From: Sodalinema lacuna_A | GTDB taxonomy: Bacteria > Cyanobacteriota > Cyanobacteriia > Cyanobacteriales > Geitlerinemataceae | NCBI GenBank assembly: GCA_900149785.2 | Contig: FSSI02000010.1 | Location: forward strand, 1-64,000 | DNA: 64,000 nt | Direction: 5' to 3' | Shown: positions 16,715 to 25,560 of the stretch, piece by piece | How positions within the stretch are numbered: the stretch's first letter is position 1 | How the letters are laid out: every line of letters begins with the position of its first letter | The notes under the pieces: generated by a model | Seen by the model: only the letters and a program-made list of their open reading frames with translations | Databases searched by the model: none | What the model was told of the DNA's origin: nothing | Position numbers and translations under genes: made by a program

Positions 16715-18943
16715 ATGGCAACGAAATTCCCAAAATTTAGCCAAGACTTGGCACAGGATCCAACCACACGGCGGATCTGGTATGGGATTGCTACGTCTCA
16801 CGATTTCGAAAGCCATGATGGTATGACGGAAGAAAATCTTTACCAAAAGATTTTCGCCTCCCACTTCGGACACCTCGCCATCATCTTTCTGTGGACCTCG
16901 GGCAACCTCTTCCATGTCGCTTGGCAAGGCAACTTCGAGCAGTGGATCAAAGATCCCCTCAACATCCGTCCCATCGCCCACGCGATTTGGGATCCTCAAT
17001 TCGGTCAAGGCGCTGTTGATGCCTTCACCCAAGCCGGGGCATCGAACCCGGTCAACATCGCGTACTCCGGCGTGTACCACTGGTGGTACACCATCGGAAT
17101 GCGCACCAACAATGACCTTTACCAAGGGTCGATCTTCCTTCTGGTTCTGGCGGCTGTCATGCTCTTCGCGGGCTGGCTACACCTGCAACCGAAATATCGT
17201 CCGAGTCTGTCTTGGTTCAAAAATGCTGAGTCTCGCCTGAACCACCACCTCGCGGGTCTGTTCGGAGTTAGCTCACTGGCTTGGACGGGTCACCTGGTGC
17301 ATGTCGCCATCCCTGAATCTCGGGGTCAGCATGTGGGTTGGGATAACTTCCTCAGCACCATGCCTCACCCGGCCGGACTGAAGCCTTTCTTCACCGGTAA
17401 CTGGGGCGTCTATGCTCAGAGTCCTGACACCGCAAGCCATGTCTTCGGCACGTCCGAAGGTGCAGGAACCGCTATCTTGACCTTCTTGGGTGGCTTCCAC
17501 CCGCAAACCGAGTCCCTGTGGCTGACGGATATGGCGCATCACCATCTGGCGATCGCCGTCCTGTTCATCGTCGCAGGTCACATGTACCGCACCAACTTTG
17601 GTATCGGTCACAGCATTAAAGAGATCCTCGGCGCTCACAATCCCCCCAAAGGCACTCCTTTCGGCGGAATGTTGGGTGAAGGTCACAAAGGTCTCTACGA
17701 CACCATCAACAACTCGCTGCACTTCCAACTGGGTCTGGCTCTCGCCTCCTTAGGTGTGATTACCTCCCTGGTCGCGCAGCACATGTACGCTCTGCCTCCC
17801 TACGCCTTCATGGCGAAGGACTATACCACCATGGCAGCGTTGTACACCCATCACCAGTACATTGCTGGCTTCCTGATGGTTGGGGCATTTGCTCACGGCG
17901 CAATCTTCTTTGTCCGTGACTATGATCCCGAAATGAACAAAAACAATGTTCTGGCTCGGATGCTGGATCATAAAGAGGCTCTCATTTCTCACCTGAGCTG
18001 GGTGTCTCTGTTCCTCGGTTTCCATACCTTGGGACTCTATGTTCACAACGACGTTGTCGTTGCTTTCGGTACCCCCGAAAAACAAATCCTGATTGAGCCG
18101 GTCTTCGCCCAATGGGTTCAGGCCGCATCGGGTAAAGCCCTCTACGGCTTTGATGTTCTTCTGTCGAACCCCGACAGCATTGCCACCACCGCTTGGCCCA
18201 ACCATGCCAACGTGTGGCTACCCGGTTGGTTGGATGCCATCAACAGTGGTTCCAACTCCCTCTTCTTGACCATTGGTCCTGGTGACTTCCTAGTCCACCA
18301 TGCGATCGCCCTCGGTCTGCATACCACCACCTTGATTCTCGTTAAAGGTGCTTTGGATGCCCGTGGTTCTAAGCTGATGCCGGACAAAAAAGACTTCGGT
18401 TACAGCTTCCCTTGTGATGGTCCTGGTCGTGGCGGTACGTGCGACATCTCTGCTTGGGATGCCTTCTATCTCGCCATGTTCTGGATGCTGAACACCTTAG
18501 GTTGGTTGACCTTCTACTGGCACTGGAAACACCTCACCGTTTGGCAAGGTAACGTTGCCCAGTTCAATGAGTCGTCCACCTATCTGATGGGTTGGTTCCG
18601 CGATTACCTGTGGTTGAACTCGTCCCAGTTAATCAACGGCTACAATCCCTTCGGTGTCAATAACCTCTCGGTTTGGGCTTGGATGTTCCTGTTCGGTCAC
18701 CTGGTTTGGGCGACAGGCTTCATGTTCCTCATCTCTTGGCGGGGTTACTGGCAAGAACTCATCGAAACCTTGGTTTGGGCACACGAGCGCACTCCTCTGG
18801 CGAACCTGGTTCGTTGGAAAGACAAGCCCGTTGCACTCTCCATCGTTCAGGCTCGGGTTGTGGGTCTAGCTCACTTTACTGTGGGGTATATCTTCACCTA
18901 CGCGGCCTTCCTGATTGCCTCAACGGCTGGTAAGTTCGGTTAA
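16715..18943 (+). CDS. psaB: Photosystem I P700 chlorophyll a apoprotein A2
   Basis: Second half of the PSI heterodimer, 742 residues. It begins MATKFPKFSQDLAQDPTTRR as in other cyanobacteria and contains the FX loop FPCDGPGRGGTCDISAWD with its two cysteines. The C-terminal VQARVVGLAHFTVGYI is canonical. AGGA lies shortly before the ATG. It is co-transcribed with psaA and followed by a strong hairpin terminator at 18977. There are no unusual insertions. Confidence 0.99.
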   Translation: MATKFPKFSQDLAQDPTTRRIWYGIATSHDFESHDGMTEENLYQKIFASHFGHLAIIFLWTSGNLFHVAWQGNFEQWIKDPLNIRPIAHAIWDPQFGQGAVDAFTQAGASNPVNIAYSGVYHWWYTIGMRTNNDLYQGSIFLLVLAAVMLFAGWLHLQPKYRPSLSWFKNAESRLNHHLAGLFGVSSLAWTGHLVHVAIPESRGQHVGWDNFLSTMPHPAGLKPFFTGNWGVYAQSPDTASHVFGTSEGAGTAILTFLGGFHPQTESLWLTDMAHHHLAIAVLFIVAGHMYRTNFGIGHSIKEILGAHNPPKGTPFGGMLGEGHKGLYDTINNSLHFQLGLALASLGVITSLVAQHMYALPPYAFMAKDYTTMAALYTHHQYIAGFLMVGAFAHGAIFFVRDYDPEMNKNNVLARMLDHKEALISHLSWVSLFLGFHTLGLYVHNDVVVAFGTPEKQILIEPVFAQWVQAASGKALYGFDVLLSNPDSIATTAWPNHANVWLPGWLDAINSGSNSLFLTIGPGDFLVHHAIALGLHTTTLILVKGALDARGSKLMPDKKDFGYSFPCDGPGRGGTCDISAWDAFYLAMFWMLNTLGWLTFYWHWKHLTVWQGNVAQFNESSTYLMGWFRDYLWLNSSQLINGYNPFGVNNLSVWAWMFLFGHLVWATGFMFLISWRGYWQELIETLVWAHERTPLANLVRWKDKPVALSIVQARVVGLAHFTVGYIFTYAAFLIASTAGKFG

Positions 18944-18976
18944 TCTGAACACCTCCGTGTAGGATAATCGACAAGA

Positions 18977-19008
18977 CCTCCTCTCTTCCCGAGAGGGGGT
19001 TTTGTTTG
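18977..19008 (+). terminator. Rho-independent terminator of psaAB
   Basis: A 9-bp stem (CCTCCTCTC with GAGAGGGGG, including one G-T pair) around loop TTCCC, followed by TTTTGTTTG. It lies 33 bases after the psaB stop. Confidence 0.85.
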
Positions 19009-19078
19009 CTTAAGGGTAACTTTAGTCACATCAAGTAATACCAATTTCCAGAAGTTGTGCCATAGATGTCTGTAGGGG

Positions 19079-19112
19079 AACCCACCCCTAACCCCTCCCA
19101 GGAGGGGATGGC
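19079..19112. repeat. 34-bp dispersed repeat, second copy
   Basis: Identical over 34 bases to 4392-4425. It contains the hairpin CCCCTCC-CA-GGAGGGG. Both copies sit in spacers next to genes. Apart from the psaB terminator and this repeat, nothing else was found in the 18944-19251 spacer. Confidence 0.9.
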
Positions 19113-19251
19113 TGTTCGCCCTCCTCGGTGTCAGATGTATAGCAAGCATTTCGAAAAATGGTATAAGACTAAAACTATATTAAAATCAATACCAAGAAAA
19201 GGTTTTAGGGTATTGAATCGTCCCTATTAAATTATCAATTCTTAGGTCTCT

Positions 19252-19821
19252 ATGGTGACAACCGTTTCCCAATGCCGATCGCTGGCAGAGTTTCTGCAAC
19301 AGCCTGAAACCACACCCGCCCGTGAGTATATTCGGGGACAAATTTTTCAAAAACCGATGCCAAAGGGGAAACATAGCCGTTTGCAGGCTAAATTGCTAGA
19401 ACGTATCAATCAAGTCGGAGAAGCCACTCAGTTGGCCTATGGGTTCCCAGAATTGCGTTGGACCGTCGGCGATCGCTCCCTGGTTCCAGATATCGCCGTG
19501 TTTCGTTGGCATCGGATTCCCCTAGATGAAGAGGGAGAATTTGCCAATGATTTCTCCATCGCCCCCGATTGGATCATTGAAATTCTCTCCCCCAATCAAC
19601 AGCCAAATCAGGTGATTGGTAAAATCCTATATGGGTTGGAGTCGGGAACTGAACTGGCCTGGTTAATCGATCCCGGCGATCGCAGTGTTCTGATGTTTCA
19701 GCCCCGAGAACAACCCCGACTCGGGATTGAAGATGATCCCTTGATCCTGTTGTCTGGCCTTGACGTGAACCTGACAGCAGCCGAAATCTTCAACTGGTTA
19801 AAACTGCCGACAACTCCTTGA
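19252..19821 (+). CDS. Uma2 family (DUF820) putative endonuclease
   Basis: A 189-residue member of the DUF820/Uma2 family, which has a PD-(D/E)XK-like nuclease fold and is greatly expanded in cyanobacteria. Visible family motifs are EYIRGQIFQKPMPKGKHSRLQ, LVPDIAVFRW (the Asp), PDWIIEILSPNQ (the E-x-L/V-S-P motif) and LYGLESGTELAWLIDP. Members often occur alone, some near mobile elements, and cellular roles are unclear. ATG at 19252. uvrC follows after 15 bases, so the two may share a transcript. Confidence 0.88.
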   Translation: MVTTVSQCRSLAEFLQQPETTPAREYIRGQIFQKPMPKGKHSRLQAKLLERINQVGEATQLAYGFPELRWTVGDRSLVPDIAVFRWHRIPLDEEGEFANDFSIAPDWIIEILSPNQQPNQVIGKILYGLESGTELAWLIDPGDRSVLMFQPREQPRLGIEDDPLILLSGLDVNLTAAEIFNWLKLPTTP

Positions 19822-19836
19822 CGATCGCGTTGAGAC

Positions 19837-21699
19837 ATGATAAAAACACGACCCCTTCCCCTCCTAGACCAACCCGATCGCCTCGAACAACGTCTCAAAG
19901 ACATCCCCCCAGAACCGGGAGTGTATCTGATGCGGGATGACGGCGATCGCATCCTCTATATCGGCAAATCCAAACGCCTCCGCAGCCGCGTACGCTCCTA
20001 CTTTCGCCAATCCCAGCCCCTGAGCGATCGCATCGCCCTCATGGTTCACCAAGTCTGTGACATCGAGTTTATCGTCACCGACAGCGAAGCAGAAGCCCTA
20101 GCCCTCGAAGCCAACCTCATCAAACAACATCAACCCCAATTCAACGTCCTCCTCAAAGACGACAAAAAATATCCCTATCTCTGCATTACCTGGTCCGAAG
20201 ACTATCCCCGCATCTTCATCACCCGCAAACGACGCATCGCCAACCCCAAAGACCGCTACTACGGCCCCTACGTCGATACCCGTCAACTCCGCAGTACCCT
20301 CAACCTCGTCAAACGCATCTTCCCCTTGCGTCAACGACCCAAACCCCTCTTCAAAGACCGGCCCTGTCTCAACTACGACATTGGCCGCTGTCCCGGAGTC
20401 TGCCAACAACTGATTACTCCCGAGGCCTATCATCAAATCGTCGAGAAAGTGGCCATGGTCTTCCAAGGACGCATCGGCGAACTCGAAAGTATCCTCAACC
20501 AGCAGATGCAAACCGCCGCCGCACAACTCGAATTTGAGAAAGCCGCCGAAGTGCGCGATCGCCTCCAAGGCCTACAATCCCTCGGCGTTGACCAAAAAGT
20601 CGCCCTCCCCGATGACCGCATTTCCCGAGATGCGATCGCCCTACGTCTCGGAGAACGCCACGCCTGCATTCAACTATTCCAAATCCGGGCCGGAAAACTC
20701 ATCAGCCGCCTCGGCTTCATCGCCAACGCCGACGATCCCGGTTCCATCCTGCAACGCGTTCTCGAAGAACATTATCGCAGCCTTGACCCCGTCGAAATTC
20801 CCAGTACCATTCTCCTGCAACATCCCCTCCCCGACGCCGATCTCCTAGAAACCTGGCTCAGCCAAACCCGAGGCCGGAAAGTCACCCTAGAAGTCCCCCA
20901 GCGGCAACAAAAAGCCGAACTCATTGCCATGGTTGAACGCAACGCCGGCTACGAACTGGCCCGACTCGAACGGGGCGATCGCCGCAACCAAGAAGCCCTA
21001 CAAGACCTGGCCGCACTCCTCGGACAGACCACCCCACCCCATCGCCTCGAATGTTACGACATCTCCCATAGCCAAGGCTCCAACGCGGTCGCCTCGCGAG
21101 TGGTCTTTCTCGATGGACATCCCGCCAAACAAGAGTACCGCCATTACAAAATCCGCAACCCCGAAATTCGTAGCGGCCATTCCGACGACTTCGCCAGTTT
21201 AGCCGAAGTCTTGCAGCGGCGCTTCCGTGACTACGAATCCCCCAAAACCCTCATCGAGTCCCCAGATTATCCCGACTTAGTCGTGATTGACGGTGGCAAA
21301 GGTCAACTCTCCGCCGTCATGACAATCTTAGAAGAAATGGGACTCGCTCAAGTTCTGTGCGTCATCAGTTTAGCCAAACAACGGGAAGAGATTTTCACCC
21401 CAGTCCGCTCCCACCCCTTAGATACTCATCCCGAACAACCCGGCGTACAACTCTTGCGGCGATTGCGGGATGAGTCTCACCGCTTTGCGATCAGCTTCCA
21501 TCGTCAGCAGCGAAGTAAACGGATGCGGCGATCGCGCCTCGATGAAATTCCCGGCCTCGGATTTCAGCGTCAGCAGCAATTACTGGCTCATTTTCATTCC
21601 CTGGATTATCTCATGCAGGCTTCCCCCGACCAGTTAGCCGAGGTTCCCGGAATTGGCAAACGACTCGCAGCGGAGATTTATGACTATTTTCATGGATGA
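19837..21699 (+). CDS. uvrC: UvrABC nucleotide-excision repair endonuclease subunit C
   Basis: Makes both incisions around a DNA lesion with UvrB. The 620-residue protein has the full domain order. A GIY-YIG nuclease lies near residues 24-100 (EPGVYLMRDDGDRILYIGKS, where the second Tyr and the Arg/Lys are present). A cysteine cluster follows (CLNYDIGRCPGVC). The UVR domain for UvrB contact lies around 215-250 (LEFEKAAEVRDRLQGL). The C-terminal RNase H-like nuclease has ECYDISHSQGSN and VVIDGGKGQL, and tandem helix-hairpin-helix motifs close the protein (IPGLGFQRQQQL, VPGIGKRLAAEIY). Size and motifs indicate an intact gene. Confidence 0.97.
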   Translation: MIKTRPLPLLDQPDRLEQRLKDIPPEPGVYLMRDDGDRILYIGKSKRLRSRVRSYFRQSQPLSDRIALMVHQVCDIEFIVTDSEAEALALEANLIKQHQPQFNVLLKDDKKYPYLCITWSEDYPRIFITRKRRIANPKDRYYGPYVDTRQLRSTLNLVKRIFPLRQRPKPLFKDRPCLNYDIGRCPGVCQQLITPEAYHQIVEKVAMVFQGRIGELESILNQQMQTAAAQLEFEKAAEVRDRLQGLQSLGVDQKVALPDDRISRDAIALRLGERHACIQLFQIRAGKLISRLGFIANADDPGSILQRVLEEHYRSLDPVEIPSTILLQHPLPDADLLETWLSQTRGRKVTLEVPQRQQKAELIAMVERNAGYELARLERGDRRNQEALQDLAALLGQTTPPHRLECYDISHSQGSNAVASRVVFLDGHPAKQEYRHYKIRNPEIRSGHSDDFASLAEVLQRRFRDYESPKTLIESPDYPDLVVIDGGKGQLSAVMTILEEMGLAQVLCVISLAKQREEIFTPVRSHPLDTHPEQPGVQLLRRLRDESHRFAISFHRQQRSKRMRRSRLDEIPGLGFQRQQQLLAHFHSLDYLMQASPDQLAEVPGIGKRLAAEIYDYFHG

Positions 21700-21920
21700 A
21701 CTATCGTCAACCTCTAAATCCTCCATTAAAACAGACACATCAAACAAGCCATTACAGTTTCAAGTATTCTTGCTATAACGCTATTCCGAGATTTTTAGAT
21801 GTTCAATTTAAAATGTCAATTTAATTTCAAACTTGGACAGAAGTGATACCATAAGCCAAGTCAGAAACGGTCAAATCACTACCATTTTTAACCGCATTAT
21901 TTACTCGGGAGTCGAAGCGA

Positions 21921-22598
21921 ATGATCCATCCTTGGCGCTGGATAATCTGGGGGATTCTGGTCTCTTTACCCATTTTAGCGGCCTGTAGCCCAGTGACGGA
22001 GTCTGGTGATGACGAGACTCCCGCCGCAACCTCTGAGATTCCCGGTGAGTCGCCCCCTCAGCCGGAGAACAACTCATCCTCAGACGTTCCCTCTCAAGAA
22101 ACACCCTCTCAAGAACCCTCTCAAGAAACAAACGACACAAATAACACAGAAGAGTCCATTCCCGGAGACGGAAAAACCTATCGTCATCCCGAGGGACTCT
22201 TCGAGATTTCCTTTCCCAAGCACTACGCTCACCAACCCCAAGCCAATGGCGTTAGCTTCTTGTCCGCCAATGGTGAATTTGGCGGCGAAGTGACCTATTT
22301 CGAGACGCAAGAGACTCTAACCATCGACGATTTGGAAGAGTTGTATCGTCAACGGACTCAAACGGCCTTTCGGGAGATTGCTTGGCAACGTTCTGAACTG
22401 CAACCCGATGGTAGTGTGCGCCTCGACTGGCGAGGAGAGAATGCCTCAGGACAAGACCTTGATGCCATTGGCTATATTGAACAGCATGGCGATCGCATCT
22501 ATGTCCTGAATCTATATGGCATTAACGAGGCTTATGATATTTATCTTGAGGACAGCCGCCTGATTGTTGGCAGCTATCAGGTCGATCGCAACCCCTAG
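21921..22598 (+). CDS. Putative lipoprotein of unknown function
   Basis: A 225-residue protein with a lipoprotein signal (WRWIIWGILVSLPILAAC; LAAC lipobox with Cys at about residue 21). A Ser/Glu/Pro-rich tether containing SQETPSQEPSQETN follows. The C-terminal half (HPEGLFEISFPKHYAHQP, VTYFETQETLTIDDLEELY, VRLDWRGENASGQDLDAIGY) is a beta-rich domain resembling the small PsbP/lipoprotein-like folds found in many cyanobacterial lipoproteins, but I cannot name a family firmly. ATG at 21921. The gene converges with the glycosyltransferase gene, their stops being 35 bases apart. Confidence 0.7.
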   Translation: MIHPWRWIIWGILVSLPILAACSPVTESGDDETPAATSEIPGESPPQPENNSSSDVPSQETPSQEPSQETNDTNNTEESIPGDGKTYRHPEGLFEISFPKHYAHQPQANGVSFLSANGEFGGEVTYFETQETLTIDDLEELYRQRTQTAFREIAWQRSELQPDGSVRLDWRGENASGQDLDAIGYIEQHGDRIYVLNLYGINEAYDIYLEDSRLIVGSYQVDRNP

Positions 22599-22633
22599 TG
22601 CCACTTAACTCATCCCCAAAACCAACCCAAACC

Positions 22634-23926
22634 CTATGAGTTAGCCGAACTGTGCAGCGGATCGAGGGGATGGACTGGGAGCATCGGTTCAAGTATGCTC
22701 TCAGAGGGATGGGTGTAGGCCATGGCATCTTGACTATCAGCGATGGTGGCGGCCCGCAGTTCTTCCCGCAGTTCCGGCATAACCGCGATCGCCCGCGTCC
22801 AGTCCGGAATTTGCGCCCCAGCCGGATTGAGGAAATACTCCTCTCCAGCTTCGAGAATTAGTTTGTCGAAGACTTCAACAATGTTCTCCTCTTCATGGCG
22901 ATCGTAGGGGAGATTATTAAACAAAGCATCCACAAAATACTGCCGGGTATAGTCTTGAGCCTCCCGTCGGAATTTAACCCGCAAGGCTCGGATGTGATCC
23001 ATAGAAATAATCACCCGTTCCGTTTCCGTCAGGGTTCGTAATACCGATTGCAAGATATCCCGACACATTTTTTGCAGTCCTTCCTGACTCGATTGGCCAA
23101 GAGACTGATGTTTATGATCGAAAATCCCTAAATCGACCTGGGAAATCCGTTTTTCAGCCACGTTACGATACACTTCCGCCAACATACCAATTTCTAAACC
23201 CCAGTTGCCCGGAATCCGCGTCGTCAAGGCTAAATCGCCGCTGAGGGCAAATTCCCCCGAGAGGGGATAACGATAGGAACTGAGATAGCGGAGATAGTTT
23301 TGATAACCAAAGATTTCAATTAAGGCCGTCAAGAGAGGGGTCACAAATAACCGCGCTACCCGTCCATTGAGGCTACGGCGATCGCTACTGAGGCGAGCAT
23401 AATAGGCTTTATTGAAGGCAATCCCACATTCTTTTTCCAGGAGTGGGAAGAGCAGTTTGAGGGGATAGGAGCGATCGTAGGTAATAATGTCGGCATCATG
23501 AAGGGCGATCGCATCAGCTTCTAAGGATGCAACCCCCAGTCCTAACCAAACCGCCTTCCCCTTCCCTTTAAAGCGGGCAATATCCAAGCCGCGATCGCGC
23601 AGGCGTTCTAAAATCCCTTGGATTCGCGGACCATTTTCCCAAATGACCAGAGTTTTTTGCGGCAGAGACCGGAAAAACTCAACGGCTTTGGCATATTGAT
23701 CCAAACTATCGGCATAGACAGATAAAACAACGGTTTTAACGAAATGGCATTCCCGCAGATGATTACGAATATGAGCCAATGCCGGCCGTTCAAGTTCATC
23801 GTAGAGTGCCGGAATCAGAACAGCCGTCGGGAACTGTTCACTCAGTTGTGTGGCGCGGCTTTCAAGAAACTCCAGGTTACAGCCAAAATCATGAATGGTT
23901 GTGATGAGTTCTTGCTTGTAATCCAT
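22634..23926 (-). CDS. GT81-like glycosyltransferase (glucosyl-3-phosphoglycerate synthase type)
   Basis: A 430-residue cytoplasmic GT-A glycosyltransferase. VLIPALYDELERPAL starts the nucleotide-sugar fold. ALHDADIITYDRSYPLKLL holds the metal-binding acidic motif. IPGNWGLEIGMLAEVYRN is characteristic of glucosyl-3-phosphoglycerate and mannosyl-3-phosphoglycerate synthases. Those enzymes make glucosylglycerate, a compatible solute found in some cyanobacteria under nitrogen limitation or salt. A matching phosphatase gene is not in the window. The acceptor is inferred from family resemblance only. ATG at 23926. Confidence 0.72.
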   Translation of the reverse strand: MDYKQELITTIHDFGCNLEFLESRATQLSEQFPTAVLIPALYDELERPALAHIRNHLRECHFVKTVVLSVYADSLDQYAKAVEFFRSLPQKTLVIWENGPRIQGILERLRDRGLDIARFKGKGKAVWLGLGVASLEADAIALHDADIITYDRSYPLKLLFPLLEKECGIAFNKAYYARLSSDRRSLNGRVARLFVTPLLTALIEIFGYQNYLRYLSSYRYPLSGEFALSGDLALTTRIPGNWGLEIGMLAEVYRNVAEKRISQVDLGIFDHKHQSLGQSSQEGLQKMCRDILQSVLRTLTETERVIISMDHIRALRVKFRREAQDYTRQYFVDALFNNLPYDRHEEENIVEVFDKLILEAGEEYFLNPAGAQIPDWTRAIAVMPELREELRAATIADSQDAMAYTHPSESILEPMLPVHPLDPLHSSANS

Positions 23927-24060
23927 ATCACCAATTCCTGATTGAGTATTGCTCTTTGAGATTATGAAATAAATCTAAAGATTTCGATGTCAGCGATGAT
24001 ACCAATTACACAGCAAGCTCCACAAACCCGCTGCCTCTTGCCTTTTGCCTTCTTCCCCCC

Positions 24061-24152
24061 TGTTCCCTATTCCCTGTTCCCTATTCCCTATTCCCTGTTC
24101 CCTGTTCCCTGTTCCCTGTTCCCTGTTCCGGTGTTCCCTGTTCCCTGTTCCC
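24061..24152. repeat. Heptamer tandem repeat array (TGTTCCC/TATTCCC)
   Basis: About thirteen 7-bp units of TGTTCCC or TATTCCC, interrupted once by an extra GG. This is a short tandemly repeated repetitive sequence of the kind known from filamentous cyanobacteria. It ends one base before the stop codon of the PLD-like gene. A GCCTCTTGCCTTTTGCCTTC stretch just upstream is the other common cyanobacterial heptamer. Confidence 0.9.
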
Positions 24153-24153
24153 T

Positions 24154-25503
24154 CTAATGATTCACCGTCAACCGCCCCGGCATTGGCATGGCCCGCCGTT
24201 TCAAATGAGGGACGAGATTAAACCGTTGTCCGAGATCGAGAACCACATGGGGGTCATTGGTATATAGACCCACTTCTGGGGTGTTGCTGGCCACATGGCA
24301 GAGGAGATGATGACTACCGAGAAGCGCCCAATCGCGATCGCAGACCACAATGCGCTCTGCCGTCCCCAACAACTTCAGCGTCAGTCGTTTATGGCGTTTC
24401 TTCAACTCCAACAGTTGCGGCAACAGACGATAGTAGCCATGAGGATCTCGTTCAGGCTGATAGCGCCAGCCCCCATCCTTGAGGGCAATGGGACGAGTGG
24501 TGTTGCGGGCGCGTCCTACATCAGCCCGACGACCCCAACCAAAGCTCACAAAGACATTTTGCGACAAAATGTTATCTAAGGCTTGCAAAAACGACTCAGC
24601 ACGAACGGGATCGAGTTCCAACCAAGGCGTCACAATCACGATATGTTCCTTACCTTGATTGAGAGCCTCAAACAGATAATCAGAGGCATCCTCACTCACC
24701 ACTCGATAGCGGTAGGGCAAGACCGACTCCAGACGGCGATCAATTTCCGAGAGCCAATGTTGCGCCGTATGAGTTCGCAGATGAGTCACCGCTTCAGTCA
24801 ATTGCTGCACTTGAGGCGAGAGGAGGGACTGCTGCTGTTGAACTTGACCGAGTTGTTGCTCAAGCAAGTCTTGTTGCTGTTGTAGGGGAGCGATCGCCTG
24901 ATTGCTAATCTGCCGGGCCACTCGGCTGGCGGTCGGTTCAACCTCGCGCCGTAGGGTATCGAGTTCGGCTCGTAAACGATCTAGGGAGCTGTTGGTGTGG
25001 TGACTGAGGTTATAGACCCCCTGACGCAGAATCCCAAAGGCCTCTTTGATTTTCTCGCGATCGTCCCCCATTTCCTCAACCATCCCCGCCTGTTGTCCTT
25101 GCAACTCCAGCGTGGCATCACTCAGACGACGCACACAGGCTTCAATCTCTAGGATGCGATCGGCCAAAGGCAGGGTTTGCAGGGAATCCTGAATATGGTG
25201 AAGCTCCGATCGCAATTCCTGGGCGTCGGTTTGAGATAAAAGATTGCGCTCTCGCAGATCCTGGAGACGACGAGAACGGTTAATGATGTTAAACGAGAGA
25301 GCAAACACTGGCGGAACAATGGCTAACACCAGTTCCTGAAACACGATCGCACCCGCTACCCCTCCCCCACAGGCAATGATGGATATGGTTTCAGCGGCTT
25401 CAGTCCAGGGCCATTTCCGCGATCGCGACATCTGGGAGCTGTTCGAATGACTTGCCTGGGGCGTTTGTCTCTCAAACCGAGAGAACAGGGTAAACTTTGC
25501 CAT
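24154..25503 (-). CDS. Membrane-anchored coiled-coil protein with a degenerate PLD-like domain
   Basis: A 449-residue protein. Residues about 35-75 are hydrophobic (SIIACGGGVAGAIVFQELVL, AIVPPVFALSFNII), indicating one or two membrane segments. Residues 80-250 are a long coiled coil with Q-rich stretches. The C-terminal 190 residues resemble a phospholipase D-like fold (HIVIVTPWLELDPVRAESFL, FGWGRRADVGRARN, KLLGTAERIVVCDRDWALLGSHH). The HxK part of the HKD motif is not seen, so catalysis is doubtful. Related PLD-like domains are found in cyanobacterial defence or envelope proteins, but no role can be assigned. It is transcribed in the same direction as the upstream diguanylate cyclase. Confidence 0.65.
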   Translation of the reverse strand: MAKFTLFSRFERQTPQASHSNSSQMSRSRKWPWTEAAETISIIACGGGVAGAIVFQELVLAIVPPVFALSFNIINRSRRLQDLRERNLLSQTDAQELRSELHHIQDSLQTLPLADRILEIEACVRRLSDATLELQGQQAGMVEEMGDDREKIKEAFGILRQGVYNLSHHTNSSLDRLRAELDTLRREVEPTASRVARQISNQAIAPLQQQQDLLEQQLGQVQQQQSLLSPQVQQLTEAVTHLRTHTAQHWLSEIDRRLESVLPYRYRVVSEDASDYLFEALNQGKEHIVIVTPWLELDPVRAESFLQALDNILSQNVFVSFGWGRRADVGRARNTTRPIALKDGGWRYQPERDPHGYYRLLPQLLELKKRHKRLTLKLLGTAERIVVCDRDWALLGSHHLLCHVASNTPEVGLYTNDPHVVLDLGQRFNLVPHLKRRAMPMPGRLTVNH

Positions 25504-25560
25504 AGTGCCTCTAGGTAGATCGCACCGTATTATACCAGTTTTAATTTTTTCTGAATGGTC

